Source of the DNA: a virus
DNA length: 40,383 bases
Virus record (IMG/VR): IMGVR_UViG_3300048836_000217
Location: 1-40,383 of that record
Direction: 5' to 3' (one strand)
Part shown: positions 18,110 through 26,426 of the stretch, one piece after another
Layout of the letters: every line of letters begins with the position of its first letter
How positions within the stretch are numbered: the stretch's first letter is position 1
Notes under the pieces: generated by a model
The model's input: only the letters and a program-made list of their open reading frames with translations
The model's database searches: none
What the model was told of the DNA's origin: nothing
Made by a program: the position numbers and the translations under genes

Positions 18110-19365
18110 AATGAAATGCTTTCGTATTTGTCTTTAATCTTTTGGAAGGCGTTAGGCACGTCCTGACCCGCTCCCTGCATCTTGATTAGGTTGTCAATCA
18201 ATATGCTGTCCGCTTCAAAACTTGTCTTTTTATCTTCCTGCAATATTTCTACATTGCTAAAGTTAGGGTATAAAACAAGGTTATCGGGCAAGTAAAAAGC
18301 CTTTGACAATTCAACACCTCTTTCTATTGCAGTTGATTTGATTACCGTCTGCCATAACTTCCTTTCCCCATCAATCTTATTGGCAAACTTTGAAGGTGTT
18401 CTTTTTGGTACTAAATCCGCGTCCAATCCAAATATAGAAGCAATAGCAACCGCATCCGCTTCTGTTTCGTCAAATGGTTGTAATTCGGCAATAGTGCCTA
18501 TTGTTTTTTGAAACTTTAACGGTATTGAGGAAACCCCTAAGAAATTCCTTGCTCCTGTAAGTCCATTACGCTCCTGTAAATCCTTCATTATTTCATCACG
18601 TGTCTTTGGGTTTACTACCTCTTCCATATTATTTGAAGATTTAGGGTCGTAACTCAATATACCCGCATTCATATTCTTTTCGTAAACATTGTACCTTGCC
18701 GAATATACAGCCAATAGATTGTTGATGTTCTTTTCAACGGATTTTAAAGGGCTTTCGCCTTTTCCGTTCTGCTTAATATCGAACATCGTATTTTGGCGTA
18801 TGTACTTTGGGTCGATTGAATGGTCGTACATAAATTTAGTTACGTACCTTTCTATAAGTTCGTTAGGCTGTTTAAAAGCAAACGGATTGCCTATTTCTTT
18901 TTTTACTACGGGTCTGGTTAGACTTGGGTTTAACGTGAATACGTTGGTTATAATATCAGGAGTAGGGTTTTTGTAGCTGTCTGGTATCTTTGTATAATCG
19001 TAACAGTTACCATCACTAAATTTATTGAATACGCCTTGATAAACCAAATCACTAAACTTATTCCACGGGTTAGGTTGCTCCAACAAGCGCATTATATTTG
19101 CGTTCTTAAACTCTACTTCTTTAAGGGTTTCCCTATCTACAATGTTATATTCAAGTGAAGCGCATCCATCGGCAATCATATCAATAGGAAAGAATATTTC
19201 AGCAATGCCCCCAGCTAATTGGAAAGAGTTTGCTTCGCTGAATTTTTCGAGTTCCTTAATACCGCCGTATTGATTGAACCACACCATCCATTCGCCAGAA
19301 TTATCACGCTCCGCAAATCTTTGCGTGTTCTTTGTCTTTGAACGATTGAAGAAATTCCAAGCCAT
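18106..19365 (-). CDS. Portal protein (HK97-type)
   Basis: 419 residues. It has the family layout: an N-terminal section with FFPIDMIADGCASLEYNIVD, the wing and stem region, and a C-terminal NAFQKIKDKYESISL. The dodecameric ring is the DNA gateway of the head and docks the terminase. It is the first gene of the capsid operon, preceded by a 134-bp gap with a hairpin. Confidence 0.92.
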   Translation of the reverse strand: MAWNFFNRSKTKNTQRFAERDNSGEWMVWFNQYGGIKELEKFSEANSFQLAGGIAEIFFPIDMIADGCASLEYNIVDRETLKEVEFKNANIMRLLEQPNPWNKFSDLVYQGVFNKFSDGNCYDYTKIPDSYKNPTPDIITNVFTLNPSLTRPVVKKEIGNPFAFKQPNELIERYVTKFMYDHSIDPKYIRQNTMFDIKQNGKGESPLKSVEKNINNLLAVYSARYNVYEKNMNAGILSYDPKSSNNMEEVVNPKTRDEIMKDLQERNGLTGARNFLGVSSIPLKFQKTIGTIAELQPFDETEADAVAIASIFGLDADLVPKRTPSKFANKIDGERKLWQTVIKSTAIERGVELSKAFYLPDNLVLYPNFSNVEILQEDKKTSFEADSILIDNLIKMQGAGQDVPNAFQKIKDKYESISL

Positions 19366-19377
19366 ATTAAAAGTAAA

Positions 19378-19410
19378 GACATCCTACCCGAACTTATTCA
19401 GGTGGATGTC
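19378..19410 (-). other. Leader hairpin upstream of the portal gene
   Basis: GACATCC and ACC on one side pair with GGT and GGATGTC on the other, with a one-base bulge and an 11-nt loop. It ends 13 nt before the portal ATG. On the minus strand it has no T tract. It may control translation of the capsid operon or mark an RNA end. A weak promoter-like pair (TTTG and TATTTTTA) lies further upstream at about 19449-19485. Confidence 0.45.
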
Positions 19411-19499
19411 CATTAAGTTTTATCGAAGCAATCAACTGCTTTAATATTAGTTTGCTGTAAAAATAGTTATTTTATTTTAATATAAGCAAAACTAAGGAA

Positions 19500-20045
19500 T
19501 TATTTTAAATAAATCGCCCAAGATGTATCACGGTATGTTTTTATTTCTTCTGGTTTAAATCTTTCGTTTACAGCCTGCATTACGCCTTTGAACTTTTGGG
19601 AGTAGTCGTGTCCCGATATTATCCTTGGGTTGAACTGCATCCAAAAATCAATATCCTTTGATACGTCTGCGTAATCGTGTGAGGCATCGATGTAAACAAT
19701 GTCGGGGTTTTTAATTAGTTCCTTTAACTTTTCATCCCTGCTATGCCTTTTATAAACTCCAATAAGTCCTTCATCAATTTTTTCGTTATGCAATACGTGG
19801 AATATTTTTTCAGCGTATTCTATTTCTTCTTTGTTGTACTTGTTGGTTATATCCCACTTGTCCACGCAATGTATAGTATACGGCATAAGGTGTTCCCAGA
19901 ATATTTGAGTACTTTCTCCCGCATAACTACCAACTTCTACTAAGTCACAACATATACCCAAATACTCCCTTGCATCATTACAAAAATCAACAAGCCCAAA
20001 GACCATATCAGGGCTGTTCAATCGCATTATGTTTAGTTTGCTCAT
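19500..20045 (-). CDS. Class I SAM-dependent methyltransferase (Methyltransf_24-like)
   Basis: 181 residues. Motif I is LVEVGSYAGESTQIFW (residues 36-51); a late DIVYIDASHDYADVSKDIDFW and IISGHDY match the Methyltransf_24 / cephalosporin-hydroxylase-like group, which often works on sugars or capsules. It lies next to a Stealth-like gene on the other strand, so modification of a glycan on the host or virion is plausible. Substrate is unknown. Confidence 0.75.
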   Translation of the reverse strand: MSKLNIMRLNSPDMVFGLVDFCNDAREYLGICCDLVEVGSYAGESTQIFWEHLMPYTIHCVDKWDITNKYNKEEIEYAEKIFHVLHNEKIDEGLIGVYKRHSRDEKLKELIKNPDIVYIDASHDYADVSKDIDFWMQFNPRIISGHDYSQKFKGVMQAVNERFKPEEIKTYRDTSWAIYLK

Positions 20046-20048
20046 AGG

Positions 20049-20285
20049 TTAAAGATTTTCATTTAAAACATAAATTCCATCTTCATCAACTGAATAATAA
20101 TCGCCTTGCAATATTACGTCTCCTGATACTTCACAAAATCCAATTACTTCATCATCATTGATATAATCAATTTTATAATCAGGATGTAGTTGTTTAAATG
20201 TTTGAGCTGCATCGGTTGCGTTATCGCATTCAATATCTACTTCAATACTTACAGTCTTTTCTGCGTAAATTTTAAATTTTTTCAT
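20049..20285 (-). CDS. Small hypothetical protein
   Basis: 78 residues from the internal ATG (MKKFKIYAEKTVSIEVDIEC). The pattern, a short beta strand, then DATDAAQTFKQLHPDYKID-like helix, then acidic beta strands, resembles small phage proteins with a single alpha-beta fold. The longer frame starting at 20327 would run into the hairpin region, so the internal start is preferred. Function unknown. Confidence 0.65.
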   Translation of the reverse strand: MKKFKIYAEKTVSIEVDIECDNATDAAQTFKQLHPDYKIDYINDDEVIGFCEVSGDVILQGDYYSVDEDGIYVLNENL

Positions 20286-20327
20286 AATCTTATTTTTTAA
20301 TATAAACAATAAACCCTCTTTTATCAA

Positions 20328-20398
20328 TTACCGCACGACTGGCAATATCAAAAAAAGGGCTATGTTAAGTTTTTAAATGTTACTATTGTCGTGCGTAA
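20328..20398. repeat. Inverted repeat in the divergent intergenic region
   Basis: An exact 8-bp inverted repeat (CGCACGAC at 20332-20339 and GTCGTGCG at 20388-20395), flanked by TTAC and GTAA, encloses about 48 nt. It lies between the leftward small gene and the rightward Stealth-like gene. The size and layout recall the palindromes of the cassette array, but the outer boxes lack the GTT/AAC ends, so it may simply be an operator or border. Confidence 0.5.
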
Positions 20399-20436
20399 CA
20401 CTTCGCTAATATACAAAAATATTTTACTTTAGCAAT

Positions 20437-21132
20437 ATGGACGTACTCTATATTTTAGGTAAGGGAAGCAAAAACAATAATGACGAAATTCGATACTCGT
20501 TAAGAAGCCTTGAAAGATACCTAAAGAACTACAACCGTGTTATAGTTGTTGGGGAAGATACAGGATTCTTTTCCGATAAAATAGAGTTCCATCACTTGCC
20601 CGAATACGGTGGCAACAAACAGTACCGCATTGCCAAAAAGATTGAGTGGGCTTGCAATAATGTACTAAAAGGTGATTTCTTCTTTATGAACGATGACTTT
20701 TTCTTTAACCGTTCCGTTAGCACTTTGACCTATCCTTTCTACTACAAAGGCAGTCTTTTTGACTTTGCGCCAGATCCAAACTATTCGAGGGCCTTGAGAA
20801 ACACGGGGCGTTTCCTTAGGGATAACAGGATGACCTATAAACACTTTGACGTACATACGCCTATAATCTACAATACGGAAAATTATTTAAAACTGACCCA
20901 AATATGGAGAAAGAGCGGGCTTACAACCCACGGGTACGTTGTTAAATCTATTTACTCTAATTGGTATGGTGTTAAGGGAAATAAATATACCGATGTTAAA
21001 CTTGGCGAAATGGATATGAAAAAGATTAAATCAACTAACTGCTTTAGCTGTTCCGATACTGGGTGGGATAATGGTGTTGGGGATTATGTAAAGAAACGGT
21101 TTAATACTCCTTCCTGCTTCGAGATACAATAA
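20437..21132 (+). CDS. Stealth-like sugar-phosphotransferase family protein
   Basis: 231 residues. It opens with NNNDEIRYSLRSLERYLKNY, then VIVVGEDTGFF, then FFMNDDFFF, the order of conserved regions 1 and 2 of Stealth proteins, which transfer sugar phosphates into capsule-like polymers. It is the only recognisable phage-block gene on the plus strand, and a glycan-type methyltransferase lies beside it. It looks like an accessory gene that alters the host surface, perhaps blocking superinfection. Activity is inferred. Confidence 0.75.
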   Translation: MDVLYILGKGSKNNNDEIRYSLRSLERYLKNYNRVIVVGEDTGFFSDKIEFHHLPEYGGNKQYRIAKKIEWACNNVLKGDFFFMNDDFFFNRSVSTLTYPFYYKGSLFDFAPDPNYSRALRNTGRFLRDNRMTYKHFDVHTPIIYNTENYLKLTQIWRKSGLTTHGYVVKSIYSNWYGVKGNKYTDVKLGEMDMKKIKSTNCFSCSDTGWDNGVGDYVKKRFNTPSCFEIQ

Positions 21133-21153
21133 CCTCTGGTCTTTTATTGTTGC

Positions 21154-21321
21154 CTACAATTGAAATTTAGATAGTTTATTGCTCCTGTAAATATTTTTAA
21201 TAACCTCCACTCCTGTAATAGCACTATCAATACAAAGTGCTATCGCTTGCATCGGGTCTTTACTATATTTTGCCCTAAGCATATTTAACTTAATCCTGTA
21301 TTCTAATTCTTCTAATGTCAT
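21154..21321 (-). CDS. Small hypothetical protein next to the large terminase
   Basis: 55 residues (MTLEELEYRIKLNMLRAKYS..., ending SNKLSKFQL), helical. It is convergent with the Stealth-like gene, 21 nt from its stop, and starts 76 nt past the terminase stop. Coding potential is fair; function unknown. Confidence 0.5.
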   Translation of the reverse strand: MTLEELEYRIKLNMLRAKYSKDPMQAIALCIDSAITGVEVIKNIYRSNKLSKFQL

Positions 21322-21397
21322 TTTATTTGAATTTATCCGACTAAACGCAAAGATTTACGGGGGTTATAATTTTTGGTATCGACAAACGGTGTTAAAA

Positions 21398-22696
21398 TTA
21401 TCCATACAAAACACTTTTGTATTTAGCTTTTGCAACCTTAGCACCCATACTCAAACAATCTATTGCATCCATCTTGTGTTTGTTCTGCAAAGGTTCGTCT
21501 TTCATATACCCCGTTAAATGGTCTATAAACTTGTTATACTCGGGAAACTCTTTATAGTCGCTTCTAAACGTGAAATTCTTTTGTATAAACTCATAATTGC
21601 TCAATATCTTTACTTCTTTGTTTTCTGTTGTTTGGAAACCTTTAATTGATATATGGTTCTCTATCTTGCTTTTTAGCAATAGGAACGCAGCCAATCCAAG
21701 TCCGTTTACTTCAAGATAGCACTCCTCACAAGCGTTATGCCTTAACTTATCCAAAATAGGCTCGCTCAAAGATTCTATTCCATTCCCAGAATAAACTACA
21801 TCACTAACAAAGAACTGCAATTTGCCTTCATAAGACATAACTTTTATAAACGCCATAGCGTATGAATCTCCCCCCGTATTGGCAGGGTCGCCAACGGCAA
21901 ATGAAAACTCCACAAATTCAGGTTTAACTGTTTTGGGGTGAATAAATTTCAATCTTGAAATAGGCAACAGTACGCCATCTGGTTCGGTTATCCAACCCCC
22001 CGCAACGATATTATCATATTCCTTTGGGTTATCTTCCTCGAGCCTTTCGTAGTCGGCTATAATGTTATCGGGTATAAAGTCAGGGTTTACGTCCTTGAAT
22101 GAAGTGTGTATATAACATACATTGTCCTTTATTCCGTTCCATCCTGCGGTTACGTTCCTGCCCTCGAAAAACTCTCTGTATATCCAATGGTTCTTTGTAG
22201 TAGGGTTAAGTATCAAAATAGTCAGATTGCGCCTGTGTGGGCTTCTAATTGAATAGAAAACCTTTTTAAAGGTCTTTAGGTCTGGCAGTTCTTCTGCTTC
22301 GTCCACGACAAAGCAATTAAAGCCAGATAACGATTTTAGGTTTGCCGTTTGTTGTTGGCTTCCTGTCTTTATTCCTTTGAACGCTATTCTATTTTTACCG
22401 CACTCAATATGTGTCTTTGTATCGTTTACTAAGTACTGTTTTCCGAGTAGTTCCAGTTTATCTGAAACCTCTGGCTTAACGGAATCAACTATTGAAAGTG
22501 AAGTGTAACGGGTGTATAGGATATCCCATTGGTAATCTGTAAGGGCTATTGTAGAGAATATTGATGCAACGTAAGACTTTGAGGAGAAACGCCCCCCTGT
22601 CATTATTACCGTGTCTATTTCGGGATGGAAGTCTTTGTTTAGTAAGTTGAATAACGGCTCAAACTTATATGAAAACTCAATTTCATTCGTTGTCAT
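21398..22696 (-). CDS. terL: Terminase large subunit
   Basis: 432 residues. Walker A variant MTGGRFSSKSY (31-41), Walker B CFVVDEAEELP (about 125-135), coupling motif LNPTT, then the RNase H-like nuclease with VGDPANTGGDSYAMAF (about 268-283) carrying the first catalytic Asp. It packages DNA into the prohead through the portal. It overlaps the small-subunit gene by 14 nt. The ATPase class resembles the Terminase_3/XtmB type. Confidence 0.93.
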   Translation of the reverse strand: MTTNEIEFSYKFEPLFNLLNKDFHPEIDTVIMTGGRFSSKSYVASIFSTIALTDYQWDILYTRYTSLSIVDSVKPEVSDKLELLGKQYLVNDTKTHIECGKNRIAFKGIKTGSQQQTANLKSLSGFNCFVVDEAEELPDLKTFKKVFYSIRSPHRRNLTILILNPTTKNHWIYREFFEGRNVTAGWNGIKDNVCYIHTSFKDVNPDFIPDNIIADYERLEEDNPKEYDNIVAGGWITEPDGVLLPISRLKFIHPKTVKPEFVEFSFAVGDPANTGGDSYAMAFIKVMSYEGKLQFFVSDVVYSGNGIESLSEPILDKLRHNACEECYLEVNGLGLAAFLLLKSKIENHISIKGFQTTENKEVKILSNYEFIQKNFTFRSDYKEFPEYNKFIDHLTGYMKDEPLQNKHKMDAIDCLSMGAKVAKAKYKSVLYG

Positions 22697-23081
22697 ATTT
22701 TTTGAATACTACTGTTGTTGTTGTTGATGGAAGTGGATTGCCACCTGTGGTGTTATCGGTGCGGTCTGTCCAATTAAATCTGTTCTTCATTTGCATATAC
22801 CATCCTGTATAACTAAAGTCCTTATCCCTTAATGAAGTACGACCTTCTTTATGCCACCAAGACTCTGAAAGCATTTTACCCTTTTTTATGGTTTCCGAAA
22901 ACTCAGGTTCATCATTCATCCATCTTTCCCATAAATCATTAGAGAACGACCCCCTCCAATGGTAAATTAATGCTTTTACTTCCACATCAGAAGCCCCTTG
23001 ACTATAAAGTTCGAGTACATCATTATACCAATTTTCTGGCAATGATTTTAAATCTTCTAATGGTCTTCCTTCTTTATTCAA
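22683..23081 (-). CDS. terS: Terminase small subunit
   Basis: 132 residues. It has the usual features: an N-terminal DNA-binding-like helical section, then GRTSLRDKDFSYTGWYMQMKN, a hallmark of small terminase subunits of this kind, and a Thr-rich tail that overlaps the large subunit. It would recognise the packaging site and regulate TerL. Confidence 0.85.
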   Translation of the reverse strand: MNKEGRPLEDLKSLPENWYNDVLELYSQGASDVEVKALIYHWRGSFSNDLWERWMNDEPEFSETIKKGKMLSESWWHKEGRTSLRDKDFSYTGWYMQMKNRFNWTDRTDNTTGGNPLPSTTTTVVFKKYDNE

Positions 23082-23569
23082 TTTAAAACTATTTTAGAGT
23101 TATAATCCCTTGTTAAATAATATAATTCAATGAAAGGAGCAAACTTTTTAAAAGTAGAAAATAATTTAATTTTGTGTACTGGAGAAACTAAACATAGCTT
23201 ATCATATTCTAATCCATTTTCTTCAGCTAATACTGAATAGCATAATAATTGAGATAGTGCATTTCTTATTTCTGCAAAACCATTTTTAGGATATTTCAAC
23301 TCAACTAATGCCGTTTTTTTAGTGCCTACAATATATAAATCTGGTCTTTGTGAATTGGCACCAAATAATTTCTTCTTTTCTATGTAGAACTTTGATTTAT
23401 GCGATACATAGTCTCCAAGATTTAGAACATCCTTACAGAACAACTCTATATTATTTTCTATATAGGATTGATATTCATCTTCGTTTTTAAATTCTTTTAT
23501 ATTGGAATAGTTATCTTTCCAAACAGTATTTGAATTTAATGGTGGTATGTTTTTATTTTGAGATGGCAT
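23078..23569 (-). CDS. PD-(D/E)XK-fold nuclease-like protein
   Basis: 163 residues. The core RPDLYIVGTKKTALVELKYP (roughly 82-101) gives the Asp and Glu-X-Lys of the PD-(D/E)XK nuclease fold. YQSYIENNIELFCKD at the N-terminus resembles the lead helix of NucS/EndoMS-like domains. It overlaps the small terminase gene by 4 nt, so it is co-translated; it could act in packaging, DNA repair or host DNA breakdown. Confidence 0.7.
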   Translation of the reverse strand: MPSQNKNIPPLNSNTVWKDNYSNIKEFKNEDEYQSYIENNIELFCKDVLNLGDYVSHKSKFYIEKKKLFGANSQRPDLYIVGTKKTALVELKYPKNGFAEIRNALSQLLCYSVLAEENGLEYDKLCLVSPVHKIKLFSTFKKFAPFIELYYLTRDYNSKIVLN

Positions 23570-23730
23570 TACTTCTTCTTTTTTGCTTTACGCTTTGAAA
23601 CTAATTCGATGCACTTTCCCTTTTCGATTAGTTCCTTTCCCCTTTCATCGCTTTCGGTTATGGTGCTTCCCTCGTTTACTAATTGCTTGGTGTATTTATC
23701 GGTGTAGGTTTTTATTACTTTTAGTTTCAT
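23569..23730 (-). CDS. Small Lys-rich protein upstream of the nuclease gene
   Basis: 53 residues (MKLKVIKTYTDKYTKQLVNEGS...). A beta strand then helix then basic tail (KRKAKKKK). Its stop overlaps the nuclease start as TAATG, and its start meets the stop of the next gene, so the three are coupled. It resembles short phage head-associated proteins of the form KVIKTYTDKYT...G, function unknown. Confidence 0.65.
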   Translation of the reverse strand: MKLKVIKTYTDKYTKQLVNEGSTITESDERGKELIEKGKCIELVSKRKAKKKK

Positions 23731-23942
23731 TATTGTTGCTTTAGGTATTCATCAATCAAAGAATAGTCTATTGGTCGTCCATTTTCTTCAAGGAAGTCGC
23801 AGAACTTAACCAATTCATTTCTTTCAATTCCTTTAGGGTTCAAAATTGTTTCCTTTTGGGTAGTGTCTGGATTTGCTTTTGCGAAATCTTCGGTAACTAT
23901 CTGTCCTGTTATTGATGAACGGTGTATTGTTTTGGTTTTCAT
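23730..23942 (-). CDS. Small phage protein, paralogue of the gene at 664-897
   Basis: 70 residues. The N-terminus (MKTKTIHRSSITGQIVT, then AKANPDTTQKET) matches the lysis-module protein over about 33 residues, while the C-terminal part is unrelated. Such a fixed start with a variable end suggests a module reused by the phage. Function unknown. Confidence 0.72.
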   Translation of the reverse strand: MKTKTIHRSSITGQIVTEDFAKANPDTTQKETILNPKGIERNELVKFCDFLEENGRPIDYSLIDEYLKQQ

Positions 23943-24027
23943 TTGTGATACTTTGATGGCATATTTCCGTATATGATCGGTTCAAAATAATATATTGCTC
24001 CAAGTATGGGGCAGTAGTTGATTTTAA

Positions 24028-24327
24028 TCACTTCCCTCTGTATGTTAGGTTCGCAAATGTCTTTCCATCACTTGACATAACGTAATATGTTTCTTTTTTG
24101 CTCAAGTAAATTAAAGTGCCTTTTTCGTTTATAAGAAACCCCATACAGACTTTGGATGAATCTGTTGAGTTTTCATCAAGGTCTGCAACGTGATCTGTTC
24201 CAAAAGCATCTTTATAGCACCTTCTGAATGGCTCTGGGTTTACTTCCCTATCAATGTATTCATAGTTGTTGCCTAAATATTGGTTTCTTTGGATGCCGTC
24301 TGAATTAAATGTTCTTAATGTGTACAT
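24028..24327 (-). CDS. Hypothetical protein
   Basis: 99 residues, starting MYTLRTFNSDGIQRNQYLGN. Aromatic, beta-like, with a possible ordered core; no motif. It resembles proteins I associate with Bacteroidota phages (GIQRNQYLGNNYEYI-like), but I cannot assign a role. A -7-like TATATTTG lies on the minus strand about 25-45 nt upstream without a clear -33 box. Confidence 0.7.
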   Translation of the reverse strand: MYTLRTFNSDGIQRNQYLGNNYEYIDREVNPEPFRRCYKDAFGTDHVADLDENSTDSSKVCMGFLINEKGTLIYLSKKETYYVMSSDGKTFANLTYRGK

Positions 24328-24436
24328 GGTGTTTATTTATAGGTATTTACAAATATATAGAATTATTTTTTAATATTGTCGATAGTTGTGGTTTTTTCTT
24401 TTAGCTTTTTCATCGTTTGTTCTTTGGAATCGTGTT

Positions 24437-24964
24437 TTAAAACCGTGTCTGCTTACCGTTCCATCCCGTGTTGATGTCAAACCTCAATCCTGTGCTTACA
24501 TTGTATCTCCAAGGGGCATCTTTAAGGTCGTGCCGTTGGTTTACGTTCACAAGGCTTATAATGCTCAAATTCTTTGTTAAAGGTATCTTTATTTCGGTTG
24601 AAAACTCCCAACTAACGGAACGGCTCTCGTGCCGGAACATATAACCGTAACCTATACTTGGCGCAATGTCTATTTTTAAGATATAGGTATGGAAGGCATA
24701 GCCCAACTCAGCCCCGAACCTTGAATAGTCGCCACCGGATAATCGGGCGTATTCATACTTGGGCGAAACCATAAGATAACCAGTATTGCTGTCGTTGCCC
24801 TGTAGTACGACCTTGAAATTTAGATCTGGCGTTAATGGATCGTTCCCGTGGTCGTCTCCCAGAACCATTAAACGGTTGTCGGCTGTTACTTGGAAGCCTA
24901 TTGCTTCCTGTGCAAATCCCGCTATTGTGAATAACAGGAAAATAATAGTTAACTTTGTTTTCAT
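24437..24964 (-). CDS. Outer-membrane beta-barrel protein with signal peptide
   Basis: 175 residues. Signal peptide MKTKLTIIFLLFTIAGFAQ with a typical Ala-Gln cleavage region. The mature part alternates hydrophobic and polar strands (YLMVSPKYEYARL, GAELGYAFHTYILKIDIAPS, LSIISLVNVNQRHDL) and ends on an aromatic residue (QTRF), as small outer-membrane barrels do. A phage-encoded barrel could alter the host surface or block superinfection. Function is inferred. Confidence 0.75.
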   Translation of the reverse strand: MKTKLTIIFLLFTIAGFAQEAIGFQVTADNRLMVLGDDHGNDPLTPDLNFKVVLQGNDSNTGYLMVSPKYEYARLSGGDYSRFGAELGYAFHTYILKIDIAPSIGYGYMFRHESRSVSWEFSTEIKIPLTKNLSIISLVNVNQRHDLKDAPWRYNVSTGLRFDINTGWNGKQTRF

Positions 24965-24996
24965 AATTGCTTTTTTAAGTGATTATTGTTTGAATG

Positions 24997-25028
24997 GGGG
25001 CGTTGCTATCTTGCCGGATGTGCGCCCC
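24997..25028. terminator. GC-rich hairpin in the gap before the barrel gene
   Basis: GGGGCG at 24997-25002 pairs with CGCCCC at 25023-25028 across a 20-nt loop. No T tract follows on the minus strand, and a short one (TTATTTT) follows on the plus. It may weakly stop transcription of the 25 kb genes or protect an RNA end. Confidence 0.4.
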
Positions 25029-25033
25029 TTATT

Positions 25034-25261
25034 TTAGTCATCTGAATATTGGCATTCTTTTTTTGAGCATTTGGAGTATGCGCCATAATTTCGGCTTCTT
25101 GTTTCTTCAATGGTTTCTAATTTCACAATAAAGCCCTCATTGGTGAGTTCTGTAAATTCCTTTTCAGTTTCTTTTGTCAAGCTATCTACGTGGCAAGCCA
25201 ATGTAAATCCTTTACAATTCGGGCAAATAGCCACTTTTGATACATTCCCTTCTGTTCTCAT
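25034..25261 (-). CDS. Small zinc-ribbon protein
   Basis: 75 residues. Two Cys pairs, CPNC near residue 13 and CSKKEC near residue 65, could hold one zinc. Between them is a charged helix. Many phages encode such ribbons as small regulators or nuclease partners; no specific family recognised. Confidence 0.65.
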   Translation of the reverse strand: MRTEGNVSKVAICPNCKGFTLACHVDSLTKETEKEFTELTNEGFIVKLETIEETRSRNYGAYSKCSKKECQYSDD

Positions 25262-25306
25262 ATCTTACTTTATTTTAGCCGAACTAAAGTATAATAGTGG
25301 GGGTTG

Positions 25307-25687
25307 TTAGTTTTCTGTTTTAGGATTAAGGGCGTTGTTTACTTTTCCCCAAAAATTAATTAATGTGCTTAAATCGGCTAAAGGTTCTCCGCTTTCAATA
25401 TCTATTTCGTAAAGGAAATGGTTTCGTGATTCTGTTAATAGTTCTTCCAACTCCTTTATCCTTTCTTTCATTTGCCTTGGAGATAGCCCTATTTCGTTGG
25501 CTACGTTAAAGGCTTCGCATATTAGTTCTGCATCAGCAAGTGTTTTATCATTTTCATCTTGTAACATTTCACAAATCAATGTATGTTTATATACGCCTTG
25601 TGGTTTGTTTTCAATGCCAACACATAATCCAACACCATTCCATTTTAATATACTAACTTTTCCTTTTGTAATATCTTTTGCTTCCAT
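25307..25687 (-). CDS. Hypothetical protein
   Basis: 126 residues. The first half is beta-rich (KVSILKWNGVGLCVGIENK), followed by DAELICEAFNVANEIGLSPRQMKERIKELEEL, which looks like a helical coiled-coil region typical of phage proteins of the DUF-type that list ages of eaten transcripts; no role can be assigned. Next gene upstream lies 11 nt away. Confidence 0.65.
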   Translation of the reverse strand: MEAKDITKGKVSILKWNGVGLCVGIENKPQGVYKHTLICEMLQDENDKTLADAELICEAFNVANEIGLSPRQMKERIKELEELLTESRNHFLYEIDIESGEPLADLSTLINFWGKVNNALNPKTEN

Positions 25688-25698
25688 AGTTAAGAGTT

Positions 25699-25914
25699 TT
25701 AAATTATTCTTTGGTTTTTAGGCGTTCTGTTAACTCTATAAACCCATTCAAGAGTAACTTTTAAAACTTCTTCAATAGTTTCATAACCGCCTGTGCTATG
25801 TAAATCTACGTGGTCTTTTGATATGAAAACATTATTATTGTCCTCGCCCCAAAATTGAAATGAGAAATCATATTTTTCACTCCATTTTTCAATTTCTGTT
25901 ATTAGTGTTTCCAT
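25699..25914 (-). CDS. Hypothetical protein
   Basis: 71 residues, starting METLITEIEKWSEKYDFSFQ. Alpha-beta-beta-alpha pattern with aromatic residues; no motif seen. Part of the small-gene cluster on the minus strand. Confidence 0.6.
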   Translation of the reverse strand: METLITEIEKWSEKYDFSFQFWGEDNNNVFISKDHVDLHSTGGYETIEEVLKVTLEWVYRVNRTPKNQRII

Positions 25915-25954
25915 ATTGATTTTATAGTTTGGTTAAAGGTTCGTTTGAAAGGCA

Positions 25955-26068
25955 TTATTCAAGAGAAATTTTTGGGTCGCACAAATAGCAATAACCCTTT
26001 GTTCTTAATTGATAACTTTCAGGAAGTTCACATTCACATCCTATGCATTCAAAAGTTTTTGTTTTCAT
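25955..26068 (-). CDS. Very small Cys-rich protein, likely zinc-binding
   Basis: 37 residues: MKTKTFECIGCECELPES..., with CIGC and CYLC about 19 residues apart, forming a likely single zinc ribbon. A palindrome (26088-26190) lies 20 nt upstream. Short, but the paired CxxC motifs favour a real gene. Confidence 0.6.
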   Translation of the reverse strand: MKTKTFECIGCECELPESYQLRTKGYCYLCDPKISLE

Positions 26069-26087
26069 TTTTTATGTTTTTAAAAAA

Positions 26088-26190
26088 ATATGAAACATCG
26101 GGGAAATTAATCAGGCTTTAACGGTTTCGCCTTATTTGCCGTTCAGGTTAGAGAAAATTTTTCCCCCCTCAAATACCCGACATTTCATAT
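26088..26190 (-). repeat. Array-like palindrome M4 in the minus-strand small-gene cluster
   Basis: A 15-bp stem (26088-26102 with 26176-26190; 13 of 15 match and both differences are G-T wobbles) closes a 73-nt loop. Stem and loop sizes are like those of the palindromes at 36.3-39.9 kb, but a clear outer GTT box is missing, so this may be a decayed copy. It separates two tiny genes. Confidence 0.6.
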
Positions 26191-26208
26191 AGTTTGGTTA
26201 TATGTTGA

Positions 26209-26421
26209 TTAATCCAAATCAATTCTTTCAAATTTGAATATGTATTTTGCTCCGTTGTCTAAACTTATTACTGTTTCAATCTCTGGATTATTCAAATTAT
26301 ATTCATTTGTAGCTGAAAGAAGTAATCTAATAGAAGCATCAATAGCATCCGTTATTTTAGGATAATCTTTTGAATTACTATTCTCTACAAGTTCATTAGC
26401 TTTTGTTTCGTGTGGTGTCAT
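26209..26421 (-). CDS. Hypothetical protein
   Basis: 70 residues, starting MTPHETKANELVENSNSKDYP, with an amphipathic helix (IDASIRLLLSATNEYNL) and a beta-like end (AKYIFKFERIDLD). No family recognised. It lies between palindrome M4 and the 49-residue gene upstream (5-nt gap). Confidence 0.6.
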   Translation of the reverse strand: MTPHETKANELVENSNSKDYPKITDAIDASIRLLLSATNEYNLNNPEIETVISLDNGAKYIFKFERIDLD

Positions 26422-26426
26422 AGGGA

